From: Flagellimonas hadalis
GTDB lineage: Bacteria > Bacteroidota > Bacteroidia > Flavobacteriales > Flavobacteriaceae
DNA length: 64,000 nt
Assembly (NCBI RefSeq): GCF_007785775.2
Contig: NZ_VNIK02000013.1
Location: 205-64,204 of the forward strand
Direction of reading: 5' to 3'
Shown here: piece after piece, positions 16,741 to 25,662 of the stretch
Layout of the letters: each line of letters starts with the position of its first letter
Position numbering within the stretch: the stretch's first letter is position 1
Translations under genes and position numbers: made by a program
Notes under the pieces: generated by a model
The model's database searches: none
Seen by the model: only the letters and a program-made list of their open reading frames with translations
Told to the model about the DNA's origin: nothing

Positions 16741-17397
16741 ATGGCAAAGACGACCAAAACAGTAATCACGGCGGACAAATTGATTGCCCTGTACATGGAT
16801 CATGTCTTGGAATATGAAAAAGTCCCAGGGACGATCTATAAGTTTTGTAAGGACCATAAGATAAAGGAAGAGGAGTTCTATACTTTTTTTGGCTCATTTG
16901 AGGCCCTACAAGTATGCATTTGGAATCGATTTTTTGAAAACACCATTGGACTTCTGCAAAAGAACAAACAGTTCAACGCAATGTCCAATGAAGAAAAGAT
17001 GCTCACTTTTTTCTTTACCTTTTTTGAAAACTTGGGGTTGAACAGGAGTTATGTCCTATTTGTTCTAAAGGCGCATAAGAATCCCATTGAAAATCTCTCC
17101 CAACTAAAAGGTCTTCGGAAGCAGTTCAAAAATTTTGCTTCAGGACTCATCGAGGAGAAGAACAGTGAAAAGAACCTGAAAATCTTACAGCACAATGCGC
17201 CACTTTTCTCGGAAGGGGCTTGGTTGCAATTTTTGTTCCTCCTAAAATTTTGGATGGAGGATGGTTCCCCTGGTTTTGAGAAAACGGATATCGCCATAGA
17301 AAAATCGGTGACCACCATTTTCCAGATTTTTGAAAACACCTCATTGGAGAAAATAATCGACCTTGGAAAGTTCCTATATAAGGAAAAGTTTGTGTAG
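16741..17397 (+). CDS. TetR family transcriptional regulator
   Basis: The 218-aa protein has an N-terminal helix-turn-helix region at residues 10-55 (T-I-Y-K-F-C-K-D-H-K-I-K-E-E-E-F-Y-T-F-F-G-S-F). This is a divergent TetR type found in flavobacteria next to AarF-like kinases, which is exactly the arrangement here: the kinase starts 6 nt after its stop. The C-terminal ligand/dimer domain is all-helical and rich in Phe and Leu. ATG 16741 is chosen over the GTG at 16654, since the extra 29 residues would lie inside a strong hairpin. The target is unknown, but the operon suggests it senses a lipid or quinone-related signal. Confidence 0.85.
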   Translation: MAKTTKTVITADKLIALYMDHVLEYEKVPGTIYKFCKDHKIKEEEFYTFFGSFEALQVCIWNRFFENTIGLLQKNKQFNAMSNEEKMLTFFFTFFENLGLNRSYVLFVLKAHKNPIENLSQLKGLRKQFKNFASGLIEEKNSEKNLKILQHNAPLFSEGAWLQFLFLLKFWMEDGSPGFEKTDIAIEKSVTTIFQIFENTSLEKIIDLGKFLYKEKFV

Positions 17398-17403
17398 TCG
17401 CCT

Positions 17404-18714
17404 ATGAAAACATTGGACAGGATACCTACGGGGAAGATGGAACGCGCCGGGAAATTGGTCAGTACCGGGGTAAAGATCGGGGGAAACTACGTCAAATATT
17501 ATGGCAAAAAACTGGTCGACCCGGAAACTTCCAAAGAAGAATTGGATAGGGACAATGCGGAGGACATTTATGATGGGCTCAAAAGCCTGAAGGGAAGCGC
17601 ACTCAAGGTTGCCCAAATGCTCAGCATGGAGAAGAACCTATTGCCCCGTGCCTATGTGGAAAAGTTTTCCCTTTCGCAATTTTCCGTACCTCCACTCTCT
17701 GCGCCATTGGTGCGCAAGACCTTCAAAAAATACTTGGGAAAATACCCCGAGGACATCTTTGACACTTTTGAAAAGGATTCCATCAATGCTGCCAGTATTG
17801 GCCAAGTCCATAAGGCCACCAAAGATGGTAAACAGTTGGCGGTAAAGATCCAATATCCCGGTGTGGCAGAAAGTATAAGTAGTGATTTGGCATTGGTAAA
17901 GCCCGTGGCCATCAAAATGTTCAACTTGAAAGGGAAAGACTCTGAAAAATATTTCAAGGAGGTGGAGCACAAACTGATGGAGGAGACCGATTATATTTTG
18001 GAACTCCAACAAAGTACTGAAATCACCAAGGCCTGTGCAGTCATTCCAAACATGGAATTCCCGGAGTATTATCCCGAACTTTCCAGCGAACGGATATTGA
18101 CCATGGATTGGATGAAGGGCATCCATCTGGGAGAGTTTGTCCAAACGGAATTTGGTTCCGAACTGGGCAATAGATTGGGGCAGGCATTGTGGGATTTTTA
18201 CATGTTCCAGATCCATCAGCTCAGAAAAGTACATGCAGACCCCCATCCAGGAAATTTTTTGGTCAGCCCCAAGGGAAAACTCATTGCCATAGATTTTGGT
18301 TGCATCAAGGAAATACCCGAAGAGTTTTATGTCCCATATTTTGAACTGGCCAAAGAAGAGAACATCAATGATGATGAAGTCTTCATGCAGAAGTTGTACG
18401 AACTGGAAATACTGACCCCTACCGACACGAAGGAGGAACTTACCTTTTTTACGGAACTGTTCAAGGAAATGCTCAGTATATTCACATCACCTTTTCACAA
18501 AGCGGAATTTGATTTCGGGGATGATGTTTTTTGGTCGAGGATTGCCGATTTGAGTGAACGCTACTCCAAGGATGAACAGATTCGAAAAATGAACGGAAAC
18601 CGTGGCTCCAAGCACTTTTTGTACATCAACCGAACCTTTTTTGGACTGTACAATCTGCTCCACGATTTGAAGGCCAAGGTGCGTGTGGGCAATTTTGCCA
18701 CACAGATGAATTGA
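17404..18714 (+). CDS. AarF/UbiB (ABC1) family atypical kinase
   Basis: The 436-aa protein carries ABC1 motifs in order. L-K-G-S-A-L-K-V-A-Q-M (about residues 58-68) stands in place of the KxGQ motif. A-A-S-I-G-Q-V-H-K-A (about 121-130) is the Ala-rich nucleotide loop, A-V-K-I-Q-Y-P has the ATP-binding Lys, V-H-A-D-P-H-P-G-N (about 278-286) is the catalytic loop, and I-D-F-G-C (about 298) is the metal site. UbiB-like proteins act at membranes in quinone or isoprenoid lipid handling; no C-terminal membrane helices are evident here. It forms an operon with the TetR regulator 6 nt upstream and ends at a bidirectional terminator. Confidence 0.93.
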   Translation: MKTLDRIPTGKMERAGKLVSTGVKIGGNYVKYYGKKLVDPETSKEELDRDNAEDIYDGLKSLKGSALKVAQMLSMEKNLLPRAYVEKFSLSQFSVPPLSAPLVRKTFKKYLGKYPEDIFDTFEKDSINAASIGQVHKATKDGKQLAVKIQYPGVAESISSDLALVKPVAIKMFNLKGKDSEKYFKEVEHKLMEETDYILELQQSTEITKACAVIPNMEFPEYYPELSSERILTMDWMKGIHLGEFVQTEFGSELGNRLGQALWDFYMFQIHQLRKVHADPHPGNFLVSPKGKLIAIDFGCIKEIPEEFYVPYFELAKEENINDDEVFMQKLYELEILTPTDTKEELTFFTELFKEMLSIFTSPFHKAEFDFGDDVFWSRIADLSERYSKDEQIRKMNGNRGSKHFLYINRTFFGLYNLLHDLKAKVRVGNFATQMN

Positions 18715-18727
18715 TTCAACTTGTCAT

Positions 18728-18766
18728 AAAAAAAGCATCCTAAACCTATTGGCTTAGGATGCTTTC
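18728..18766. terminator. Bidirectional terminator between convergent genes
   Basis: AAAGCATCCTAA and TTAGGATGCTTT form a 12-bp perfect stem around a 10-nt loop, with A-rich and T-rich flanks. It serves the AarF gene on the plus strand and the S9 peptidase gene on the minus strand. Confidence 0.85.
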
Positions 18767-18784
18767 AAGTGGATTGGGCCAATC

Positions 18785-21235
18785 TTAATTTGACCCGGAA
18801 ATGTTGTCACTGTTCATTTCCTGCTTTTGCTTCACGTACTTTTCCAGCCATTGGTCCTGCTCCCACAAAAGGTGCAGAATGCTTTCCTTGGCCCTGTAGC
18901 CATGGCTTTCCTTGGGCAGCATCACCAATCGGACGGTAGCACCCAGTCCTTTCAATGCATTGAAATAACGTTCACTCTGCATGGGGTAGGTGCCGGAGTT
19001 GTTGTCCGCCTCACCATGGACGAGAAGTAAGGGCGTCTTCATTTTTTCGGCATGCATAAAAGGGGACATGGTATAGTATACTTCGGGGGCTTCCCAATAA
19101 TTCCGTTCCTCACTCTGGAACCCAAACGGGGTCAGGGTCCTGTTGTAGGCACCACTTCGTGCAATCCCTGCTGCAAAAAGATCGGAGTGGGATAGCAGGT
19201 TGGCCACCATAAAGGCACCGTAGCTATGTCCGCCAACGGCAACACGATCCGTATCAATATATCCCATCGCGTCCAATGCATCTATCGCAGCTTTGGCATT
19301 GGCCACCAATTGGCTCCTAAACGTATCGTTGGGTTGCTCGTCGCCTTCACCGATGATTGGGAAGGAGGCATCATCCAAGACCACATAGCCGCGGGTCACC
19401 CAATAAATGGGCGAGCCCCAGTAGGGATAGGTAAATTCATTCGGGTTCTGTGTGTTCTGCGAGGCACTGTTCTTGTCCTTGAATTCCCTGGGATAGGCCC
19501 AAAGGATCATGGGCATTTTTTCTTTTTTCTGCATATCATAGCCCACAGGAAGGTATAGCGTGCCGGTCAGTTCCAAGCCATCGTCCCTTTTATAGGTAAT
19601 GACTTCCTTGTGCACATTTTGGATGCTTTGGTAAGGATTTTCAAAAGCGGTGAGCTGCATGGGGCCTTTTCTTCTGATCACACTTTTGTAATAATAATTG
19701 GGGTATTCGCTGGGCGATTCGATACGGACCAATAATTGGTCATTCTCTGGATTGTATTCAATGAGGCGCTCCAACTTGTTTTCCAACTTGGAAGTGTACA
19801 AGCGGGTCTTTTTCAAGGTGTTCAGGTCCATTTTTTCCAAAAAGGGAAATTGGCCCTCCTCCGTATACCCATCTCCCAAAAGATAAGCGTTGTTGTTTTT
19901 ATCGAGGGAGAGCACCCAACTTCCATTTTCATTCCTCTTGGTGATGAAGTTCCCGGGGTTGCTATACACATCCTGATAGTTTCTGTCCGAAATGACCTTG
20001 GGTTGTTTTTCTGGGTTGGAAGGGTCAAAAAGATAAGTTTTGGTGTTCCGATCGTTCCACCAACGGTCATGGGCAATGGCAATATCATCGTTGCCCCATT
20101 GGATCCAGGAGAACCTGTTCTTTGTTTTTAAAATAGATTTTCCTTGCCCATTGAAAGGTGCTTCCAGTTCAAAAACCTCGTCACGGTAAGGAACCTCATT
20201 TTGGGGGTCCCCACCATCCAATGCCTCCACATAGACCAAGGTTGCAGGCTTGTCGTTTCTCCAGCTGAGGTCGCGCATGCCCGTCCTTTCGGCCATAAAA
20301 CCTTGGGGCAGGTCCTCAATAAGGGGTATTTCCAGCATTTTCTTTACCAACTTGCCATCCTTGTCAAAAATGTTCGTGGTGTTCGGAAACCTGTAATAGG
20401 GCACCAAATAGGAAAAAGGCTTGTCCAGGGTCACTGTCATTACATAACTGCCATCCGGTGAAAAGCTGATGCTGGTGTACATGTCCGTTTCTTTCCATTT
20501 GGTCTTGCTTCCATCCAATTTTACTTTGTAAAGTTCGGATCGTGCCAATTGCTCAAAATTGAATTCGTCATTGGGGTTCTTCAACAGATCCTGATAGGTC
20601 CTGTTCTGGGCTTTTTTGCCATCGTTCGCGGAAATGGTAGGGCCATCCGGAACGGCTTCGCTCACATCGATCAATGGTTTCCGGTCACCCGGCAACATTT
20701 TGACCAAAATGGATTCCCCATCCTTGAACCAATTGATCACATCCCTCATATTGGCATTCACATTCGCATCGGTAAGTTTGGTCGCTTTGGCGGTTTCCAC
20801 ATCCAGCACCATCACCTCCACGCCTTCCGAAGTAGTGTGGGTAAAGGCCATTTTGGATTGGTCCGGTGACCAGTTGAAATTGGCCAATCTTGGATTTTGA
20901 GGCAGACCTTCCACTTGGATTCCATCTTTCTCCCCAATTTTTTTCACCACGATGTTGTTGTAATAATTGGTACGGCTGCCGATGTTGGTTTTTGGGTTGA
21001 TCCGAAGACCTGCCAGGCGAAGTTCTGTTTCTGAAAGTTCGGCTATCGTCTTGTAGTAATCGCTGTAGAGCAGCAACATATGTTCGCCATCGTCGGCAAT
21101 CAGGACACTGGGTGCCGTAGGGGCATTGACCAGTTCCAGTATTTCTTCAGGTGGTTGTTGATAGGTCAGTTTCTCTTGCGATTGTCCCCAACCGAAAGCG
21201 AGCAACGCCAGAAAAACCAGGTAGTGTTTTCTCAT
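18785..21235 (-). CDS. Secreted S9 family prolyl-oligopeptidase-type serine peptidase
   Basis: The 816-aa protein has a signal peptide (ends near W-G-Q-S-Q), then a seven-bladed beta-propeller region (about residues 40-530) with repeated W/S-P-D turns such as F-S-P-D-G. It ends with an alpha/beta-hydrolase domain. The catalytic Ser is in G-G-H-S-Y-G-A-F (about 660), Asp in V-H-G-E-A-D (about 744) and His in K-E-S-H-G-Y (about 780). The overall plan resembles S9D glutamyl endopeptidases and acyl-peptide hydrolases. It probably degrades peptides in the periplasm or at the cell surface. It is monocistronic; upstream DNA from 21236 to 21381 is shared with the divergent FabH-like gene and is AT-rich. 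Confidence 0.93.
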   Translation of the reverse strand: MRKHYLVFLALLAFGWGQSQEKLTYQQPPEEILELVNAPTAPSVLIADDGEHMLLLYSDYYKTIAELSETELRLAGLRINPKTNIGSRTNYYNNIVVKKIGEKDGIQVEGLPQNPRLANFNWSPDQSKMAFTHTTSEGVEVMVLDVETAKATKLTDANVNANMRDVINWFKDGESILVKMLPGDRKPLIDVSEAVPDGPTISANDGKKAQNRTYQDLLKNPNDEFNFEQLARSELYKVKLDGSKTKWKETDMYTSISFSPDGSYVMTVTLDKPFSYLVPYYRFPNTTNIFDKDGKLVKKMLEIPLIEDLPQGFMAERTGMRDLSWRNDKPATLVYVEALDGGDPQNEVPYRDEVFELEAPFNGQGKSILKTKNRFSWIQWGNDDIAIAHDRWWNDRNTKTYLFDPSNPEKQPKVISDRNYQDVYSNPGNFITKRNENGSWVLSLDKNNNAYLLGDGYTEEGQFPFLEKMDLNTLKKTRLYTSKLENKLERLIEYNPENDQLLVRIESPSEYPNYYYKSVIRRKGPMQLTAFENPYQSIQNVHKEVITYKRDDGLELTGTLYLPVGYDMQKKEKMPMILWAYPREFKDKNSASQNTQNPNEFTYPYWGSPIYWVTRGYVVLDDASFPIIGEGDEQPNDTFRSQLVANAKAAIDALDAMGYIDTDRVAVGGHSYGAFMVANLLSHSDLFAAGIARSGAYNRTLTPFGFQSEERNYWEAPEVYYTMSPFMHAEKMKTPLLLVHGEADNNSGTYPMQSERYFNALKGLGATVRLVMLPKESHGYRAKESILHLLWEQDQWLEKYVKQKQEMNSDNISGSN

Positions 21236-21381
21236 GATGATTTTTTTAAGGGTTAAGAATTTGATGAATCTTTAAATGTACAATTTTTTAAAAGTATTAT
21301 TTTGGCTGACTTTTGAACATTTGGCATGAATATTTGCTAATTTTCAATTTGTAACTATCTTTTTGACTTAAATTTTTTCAC

Positions 21382-22389
21382 ATGTATAATTCCAAGATTG
21401 CAGGATTGGGTTTCTATGTACCTGAAAACGTGGTCACCAATGATGACCTCTCCAAGATAATGGACACCAATGATGAGTGGATACAGGAACGTACCGGGAT
21501 CAGAGAACGGCGCCATGTGGTCAAAGGTGAGGACACCACCACCTCCATGGGGGTCAAGGCGGCCCAAAAGGCAATAGAACGGGCCGGAATAGATAAGAAT
21601 GACATAGATTTCATTGTTTTTGCCACATTGAGTCCGGACTATTACTTTCCAGGCCCAGGGGTATTGGTCCAACGGGATTTGGGGCTCAAGACCGTGGGCG
21701 CCCTTGATATCCGCAACCAATGCTCGGGTTTTGTGTACGGGGTTTCGGTGGCCGATCAGTACATCAAAAGTGGGATGTACAAGAATGTTCTGGTCATCGG
21801 TTCCGAATTGCATTCCCATGGTCTGGACATGACCACTAGGGGCAGAGGGGTATCTGTGATTTTTGGAGATGGTGCAGGTGCGGCCGTGATGACCCGCGAA
21901 GAAGATCCCAAGAAAGGGGTTCTTTCCACTCACTTGCATTCGGAAGGCGAACATGCCGAAGAACTTTCCCTCATTGCTCCCGGAATGGGAAAACGATGGG
22001 TCACGGACATCATTGGCGATGCCGACCCAGAGGATACATCCTATTTTCCCTATATGAACGGGCAGTTTGTCTTCAAAAATGCCGTAGTGCGTTTCAGTGA
22101 GGTGATCATGGAAGGTTTGCAGACCAATAATTTGACCCCAACGGATATCGATATGTTGATCCCCCATCAGGCCAATCTCAGGATATCCCAATTCATCCAG
22201 AAGAAATTTGGACTGTCGGACGATCAGGTGTTCAACAACATCATGAAATATGGGAACACCACGGCAGCATCCATTCCCATCGCTTTGACCGAGGCCTGGG
22301 AGGCCGGAAAGATCAAGGAAGGTGATCTGGTGGTATTGGCAGCCTTTGGCAGTGGCTTTACTTGGGGCAGTGTTATTATCAGGTGGTAA
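21382..22389 (+). CDS. 3-oxoacyl-ACP synthase III (FabH) family protein
   Basis: The 335-aa thiolase-fold enzyme has the Cys-His-Asn triad of the KAS III family: Cys in R-N-Q-C-S-G-F (about residue 115), His in I-P-H-Q-A-N (about 262) and Asn in Y-G-N-T-T-A-A-S (about 292). The N-terminal G-F-Y-V-P-E and N-D-E-W-I-x-x-R-T-G-I motifs are also family-typical. It condenses an acyl-CoA with malonyl-ACP or carries out a related Claisen reaction. Flavobacteria usually keep a separate housekeeping fabH beside plsX, so this stand-alone copy may have a specialised substrate. It is monocistronic, with a strong terminator 30 nt downstream. Confidence 0.9.
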   Translation: MYNSKIAGLGFYVPENVVTNDDLSKIMDTNDEWIQERTGIRERRHVVKGEDTTTSMGVKAAQKAIERAGIDKNDIDFIVFATLSPDYYFPGPGVLVQRDLGLKTVGALDIRNQCSGFVYGVSVADQYIKSGMYKNVLVIGSELHSHGLDMTTRGRGVSVIFGDGAGAAVMTREEDPKKGVLSTHLHSEGEHAEELSLIAPGMGKRWVTDIIGDADPEDTSYFPYMNGQFVFKNAVVRFSEVIMEGLQTNNLTPTDIDMLIPHQANLRISQFIQKKFGLSDDQVFNNIMKYGNTTAASIPIALTEAWEAGKIKEGDLVVLAAFGSGFTWGSVIIRW

Positions 22390-22417
22390 CCAAACTACAA
22401 AAACGACTTAAATAACA

Positions 22418-22452
22418 AACCCCGATCTCTTTTGGAGATCGGGGTTCTTTAT
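22418..22452 (+). terminator. Rho-independent terminator of the FabH-like gene
   Basis: AACCCCGATCTC / GAGATCGGGGTT forms a perfect 12-bp stem with a TTTTG loop, followed by TCTTTATT. It lies 29 nt after the stop codon. Confidence 0.9.
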
Positions 22453-22507
22453 TGATGCCCTTGAAAGACTAACCAACCAACACTCTGGCAAGGACCATCA
22501 ATTTACG

Positions 22508-24955
22508 TTAAAGGATGCCGCCACCACCTTGTTTGGTGTTGTCGTCCCTGTTCTTGCGTTGCTTCGCACGGTTCTTTCCACTGCCGAAGCGATAGGACAG
22601 CCCTACGTAAACATTGTTGCTCTCCCAGTTGAAGGCACCTTCCTGTGCATAGGGGTAATCACCCTCAAAAGCGAAACGCATGGTATTGAATATGTCGTTA
22701 TAGTTCAGGCTGATGGTGCCCTTGCCCTCGTCGAAGCTGTAGCGTGCCCCCAAATTGACAAAGTACATGGGGTCTGCGTCAAACTGGATGCTCCTGTTCC
22801 TGCCCCGGTAAAAACCGAATGCCTGAAGGGTCAGTTTCTTGGTCACCGTGAAACTGTTGTTCATGCGTAGGTTCCAGGCCGTGTTGTCCACTTGCACCCT
22901 TTCCGCAACGATATCTTCTTCCGATGGATCAGGGTCTGTGGTGTTCAGGGTCTCCGTTATCCCACGTTGCGTTTGGGAGAACAGGTCAAAACTACCGTTG
23001 ATGTTCCACCATTTGGCGGGTCTGTAGTTAGTGGACAGTTCCATACCATAGGCAGAGGTCTTGTCAAAATTGTCAAAGGTCAAGATGGTTTTGTTCAGGT
23101 CCAATCGGTCAATATAGATGGCCCTGTTGATTTCATCGGCGATACTTCTATAAAATACACCTGCCGTTATGCTTCCGCTCTTCAGGCGTTTGGTATAGTT
23201 GGCCTCATACGAACTGGTGAACTGTGGCACCAAGTTCGGGTTTCCAAATGCGGAGATCAATGGCGTGGCGAATTCCCTGATGGGGTTTACCTGCTGCAAT
23301 CCGGGACGGTCCACACGTCTGCTGTAGCTCACTTGCACTTGGTCTCCTTCATTGATGCTATAGGTCACAAACGCCGATGGATAGATCTGTGTGTAATTGT
23401 CCGTGAATGCTCGTACGGCATTGGTGTCCGCCTGTACCTGGACATCCTCGATACGTACACCCATCTGATAGGACCATTTTTTATAGGTCTGGCCAAAAGT
23501 GGCGTAGGCAGAATAGATGTCCATGTCATAAATGAACTCGGTGGATGGGGTAGGGACCAGTTCGCCACCGGAATTAAAGGATTGCCCAGTGGAGGAATAA
23601 TCCACAATGGTCTCAAAGTTTCTCGATTCCAACCCCAACTCCAATTTGGAAATACTGTCCAATGGGTTCACGTAGTCCAAGTTGGCTATGGTCTGGGTGC
23701 GTTCGGTGTCCACAAAATCCATGTAATCAGGATAGAGCGATGCCCCAGTGGACCTGAAATCGGCATCTTGGCCACTTTCAAAACGGTTGTGGTCCACTTC
23801 CAGTTCTATATTGTGTCCTTCCTTATTGAAATCCAGCTTATAATCAAAATTGTACTGTTCGCTCCTGTTGTCGGAGTCATCAATGAACAACTGGGTAACA
23901 TTCCGGGAGGGATTGTTTGCATAAGAAACCTCCGTGGCCCCATTACCGATACCATCATAAATGTTCTGGTTGGTAAAGAAGGAAATAGTGTTCTTGTCGT
24001 TCAGGTAAAAATCGACCCCCAATTTGTAGAGGTGGGATTTGTTGTTGTTGAGAAAGTCGAACTCCTGGCGCGAGTTTTCATCCACCCGTAGAATACTACC
24101 GTCGTTCACCCATTTGCCAATATTGTTGCCATAGTTTCCATAAAAATTGAACTTTCCGTTCCTGTAATTCAGGTCGATGGAGCTGTTGAACTTGGCCTCG
24201 ATGCCCTTGGTGAGTCCCATGCTCACATTTCCGTTGAAACCGATGTTGGCATTTTTGTGCAGCACAATGTTGATGATACCGCTCATGCCTTCGGGATTAT
24301 ACTTGGCCGATGGATTTGTAATAAGCTCTATGGATTTGATGGATGTTGATGGAATCTGTTTCAACAATTGTGCTACGGGCACGTTGGAGAGTTTCCCGTC
24401 CACCATGACCCTTACGTTGGAGTTGCCCCTGAGGGTAATGTCGCCCGTTTGGGAATCCACGTTCACGGAAGGGATGTTGTTCATGATGTCGGAGGCCGTG
24501 GCACCGGAAGTGGTGAGGTCCTTCCCAACGTTGATCACCTTTCGGTCCACCCGTTGCTCAATGGTGGTGCGCTCGCCCACCAGTTCCACTTCGTTGAGTT
24601 CCTGGGTCTGCTCCATCAAGGTGATGGTGCCAATGTCCACGTTGCGGTTATCTTTGTCAATGACCAGTTTTTGGGAATGGGTCTTGTACCCGATGAATTG
24701 TACCTCGAACAGAAAATTTCCATCTGGCAGTTTGTTGATCTCGAATGTTCCGTCTTCGGCGGTGATCCCCCCGGTAATGGTCTCTGTACCATCTTCAGAT
24801 TTTACGACCACCGCGGCATAGGCCACAGGCTGGTTCAAGGCGTTGTCCACCACGGTTCCCGAAATGGAGCCCAGGGCGTCCGATGAATCGTTGATGGCGA
24901 ATAATGAATTTAGACCGCACAAGAAAAGTGCAAAAAGTAAGGTCAACTTTTTCAT
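22508..24955 (-). CDS. Outer-membrane beta-barrel receptor, TonB-dependent receptor family
   Basis: The 815-aa protein has a signal peptide (K-K-L-T-L-L-F-A-L-F-L-C-G-L, cleaved near residue 20). A carboxypeptidase-regulatory-like domain spans about 28-110 (G-S-I-S-G-T-V-V-D and Y-K-T-H-S-Q-K). A plug domain spans about 130-240, with D-I-M-N-N-I-P-S-V-N-V-D, R-G-N-S-N-V-R-V-M-V-D-G-K and I-E-L-I-T-N-P-S-A-K-Y. A large barrel follows. This is the subfamily with an outer-membrane beta-barrel type 3 region, not SusC. The tail after the last strand is unusual: a basic, Lys/Arg/Asn-rich run ending in four Gly. The substrate is unknown. ATG 24955 starts the signal peptide cleanly. Upstream lies a TGTAACA-N15-CGTC element, so an ECF sigma probably drives it. 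Confidence 0.9.
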   Translation of the reverse strand: MKKLTLLFALFLCGLNSLFAINDSSDALGSISGTVVDNALNQPVAYAAVVVKSEDGTETITGGITAEDGTFEINKLPDGNFLFEVQFIGYKTHSQKLVIDKDNRNVDIGTITLMEQTQELNEVELVGERTTIEQRVDRKVINVGKDLTTSGATASDIMNNIPSVNVDSQTGDITLRGNSNVRVMVDGKLSNVPVAQLLKQIPSTSIKSIELITNPSAKYNPEGMSGIINIVLHKNANIGFNGNVSMGLTKGIEAKFNSSIDLNYRNGKFNFYGNYGNNIGKWVNDGSILRVDENSRQEFDFLNNNKSHLYKLGVDFYLNDKNTISFFTNQNIYDGIGNGATEVSYANNPSRNVTQLFIDDSDNRSEQYNFDYKLDFNKEGHNIELEVDHNRFESGQDADFRSTGASLYPDYMDFVDTERTQTIANLDYVNPLDSISKLELGLESRNFETIVDYSSTGQSFNSGGELVPTPSTEFIYDMDIYSAYATFGQTYKKWSYQMGVRIEDVQVQADTNAVRAFTDNYTQIYPSAFVTYSINEGDQVQVSYSRRVDRPGLQQVNPIREFATPLISAFGNPNLVPQFTSSYEANYTKRLKSGSITAGVFYRSIADEINRAIYIDRLDLNKTILTFDNFDKTSAYGMELSTNYRPAKWWNINGSFDLFSQTQRGITETLNTTDPDPSEEDIVAERVQVDNTAWNLRMNNSFTVTKKLTLQAFGFYRGRNRSIQFDADPMYFVNLGARYSFDEGKGTISLNYNDIFNTMRFAFEGDYPYAQEGAFNWESNNVYVGLSYRFGSGKNRAKQRKNRDDNTKQGGGGIL

Positions 24956-25005
24956 GAGTTGTTCGTTTTTTGATTGATGATTGAGTTGATTGATGATATT
25001 TCTAA

Positions 25006-25031
25006 GACGCCAGTTGAAAGGGAATGTTACA
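25006..25031 (-). promoter_or_regulatory. Candidate ECF sigma promoter of the outer-membrane receptor gene
   Basis: Read towards the receptor gene the sequence is TGTAACA, 15 nt, CGTC, closely like the pair at 11.7 kb (TGTAACC, 16 nt, CGTC). The predicted start is near 24999, about 45 nt before the ATG at 24955. Confidence 0.5.
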
Positions 25032-25120
25032 GCAATCCATTTTTTTAACATTCTTTAACAAACAAAAAGAAAGCAGGGATCCATTTGTAAGGATGGAACT
25101 TCTTGAAGGACAAAGGAAAG

Positions 25121-25237
25121 TGTATAAAAAGAAGAAACCCCGACAATTTAATGCCGGGGTTGTACATTGATAAGCTATACTAAACACTAACCATTAACTA
25201 TAAAAATACAGTCTTACCAATGAAAATATCTTATATA
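25121..25237 (-). ncRNA. Putative small RNA or attenuated leader upstream of the receptor gene
   Basis: On the minus strand a TGTAACG-N15-CGTC element (25269-25244) is followed about 75 nt later by a terminator. The terminator stem is AACCCCG / CGGGGTT with a 12-nt loop, then TTTCTTCTTTTTATA, at 25161-25121. The interval has no convincing reading frame. It could be a free RNA of about 115 nt, or a leader whose terminator controls readthrough into the receptor gene. The call rests only on promoter-like and terminator-like elements in order; no RNA family is recognised. Confidence 0.4.
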
Positions 25238-25243
25238 CCAATA

Positions 25244-25269
25244 GACGGATTAATTTTGAAATCGTTACA
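25244..25269 (-). promoter_or_regulatory. Candidate distal ECF promoter in the receptor upstream region
   Basis: TGTAACG, 15 nt, CGTC on the minus strand, the same spacing as the proximal copy at 25031-25006. It points away from the CoA-binding gene at 25303 and towards the putative small RNA and the receptor. Confidence 0.45.
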
Positions 25270-25302
25270 GTCTATATATTAGTTTAACACAATAATTAAC
25301 AA

Positions 25303-25662
25303 ATGGCAAAAGCACTTGTTTTTGGGGCATCATTAGACCCGGGAAGATACAGTAACATGGCACTACGTAGGTTGGTTGAGAACAATATTGAAACAACCGC
25401 ATTTGGGATACGTGGGGGAACTGTATCAGGGGTACAAATTAAAGACAAACTTGATGATTTTCAAAATATTGACACCATTACCTTGTATTTAAATCCCATA
25501 AAGCAGAAAGAGTACTACCAAAAAATAGTGGATTTGAAACCAAAAAGAGTGATTTTTAATCCCGGAACGGAGAACCCAGAATTTTACCAAATCCTTGAAA
25601 AAGCTGGGATTCAGGTCGAGGTGGCCTGCACTTTGGTGCTGTTGGCTACTGGACAGTATTAA
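25303..25662 (+). CDS. CoA-binding domain protein (YccU-like)
   Basis: The 119-aa protein is a single Rossmann-like CoA-binding domain of the succinyl-CoA-synthetase alpha type. It has A-L-V-F-G-A-S at the first strand, N-M-A-L-R-R-L in the following helix, a middle strand with I-T-L-Y-L-N-P, and F-N-P-G-T-E-N near residue 87, a motif shared with other YccU proteins. The reaction is unknown; a role in CoA-linked regulation is often proposed. The TATATTAG at about 25274-25281 could be its -7 box. Its 3' end overlaps the convergent symporter gene by 17 nt. Confidence 0.87.
   Translation: MAKALVFGASLDPGRYSNMALRRLVENNIETTAFGIRGGTVSGVQIKDKLDDFQNIDTITLYLNPIKQKEYYQKIVDLKPKRVIFNPGTENPEFYQILEKAGIQVEVACTLVLLATGQY

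Noticed and set aside
21348..21375. TGTAACT before the FabH-like gene as a fifth ECF promoter
   Set aside because: No CGTC lies 13-18 nt downstream; only the -35-like word is present.
21355..22191. Minus-strand open frame (278 codons) opposite the FabH-like gene
   Set aside because: The FabH-like protein has its full Cys-His-Asn triad; the antisense frame has no recognisable features.
22892..24091. Plus-strand open frame (399 codons) opposite the outer-membrane receptor gene
   Set aside because: The receptor on the minus strand has clear plug and barrel motifs; the opposite frame is Val/Gly/His-rich shadow.
25002..25187. Short minus-strand frame (61 codons) in the receptor upstream region
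   Set aside because: It runs through a terminator hairpin and a promoter-like element, is Cys/Phe-rich and resembles no protein.
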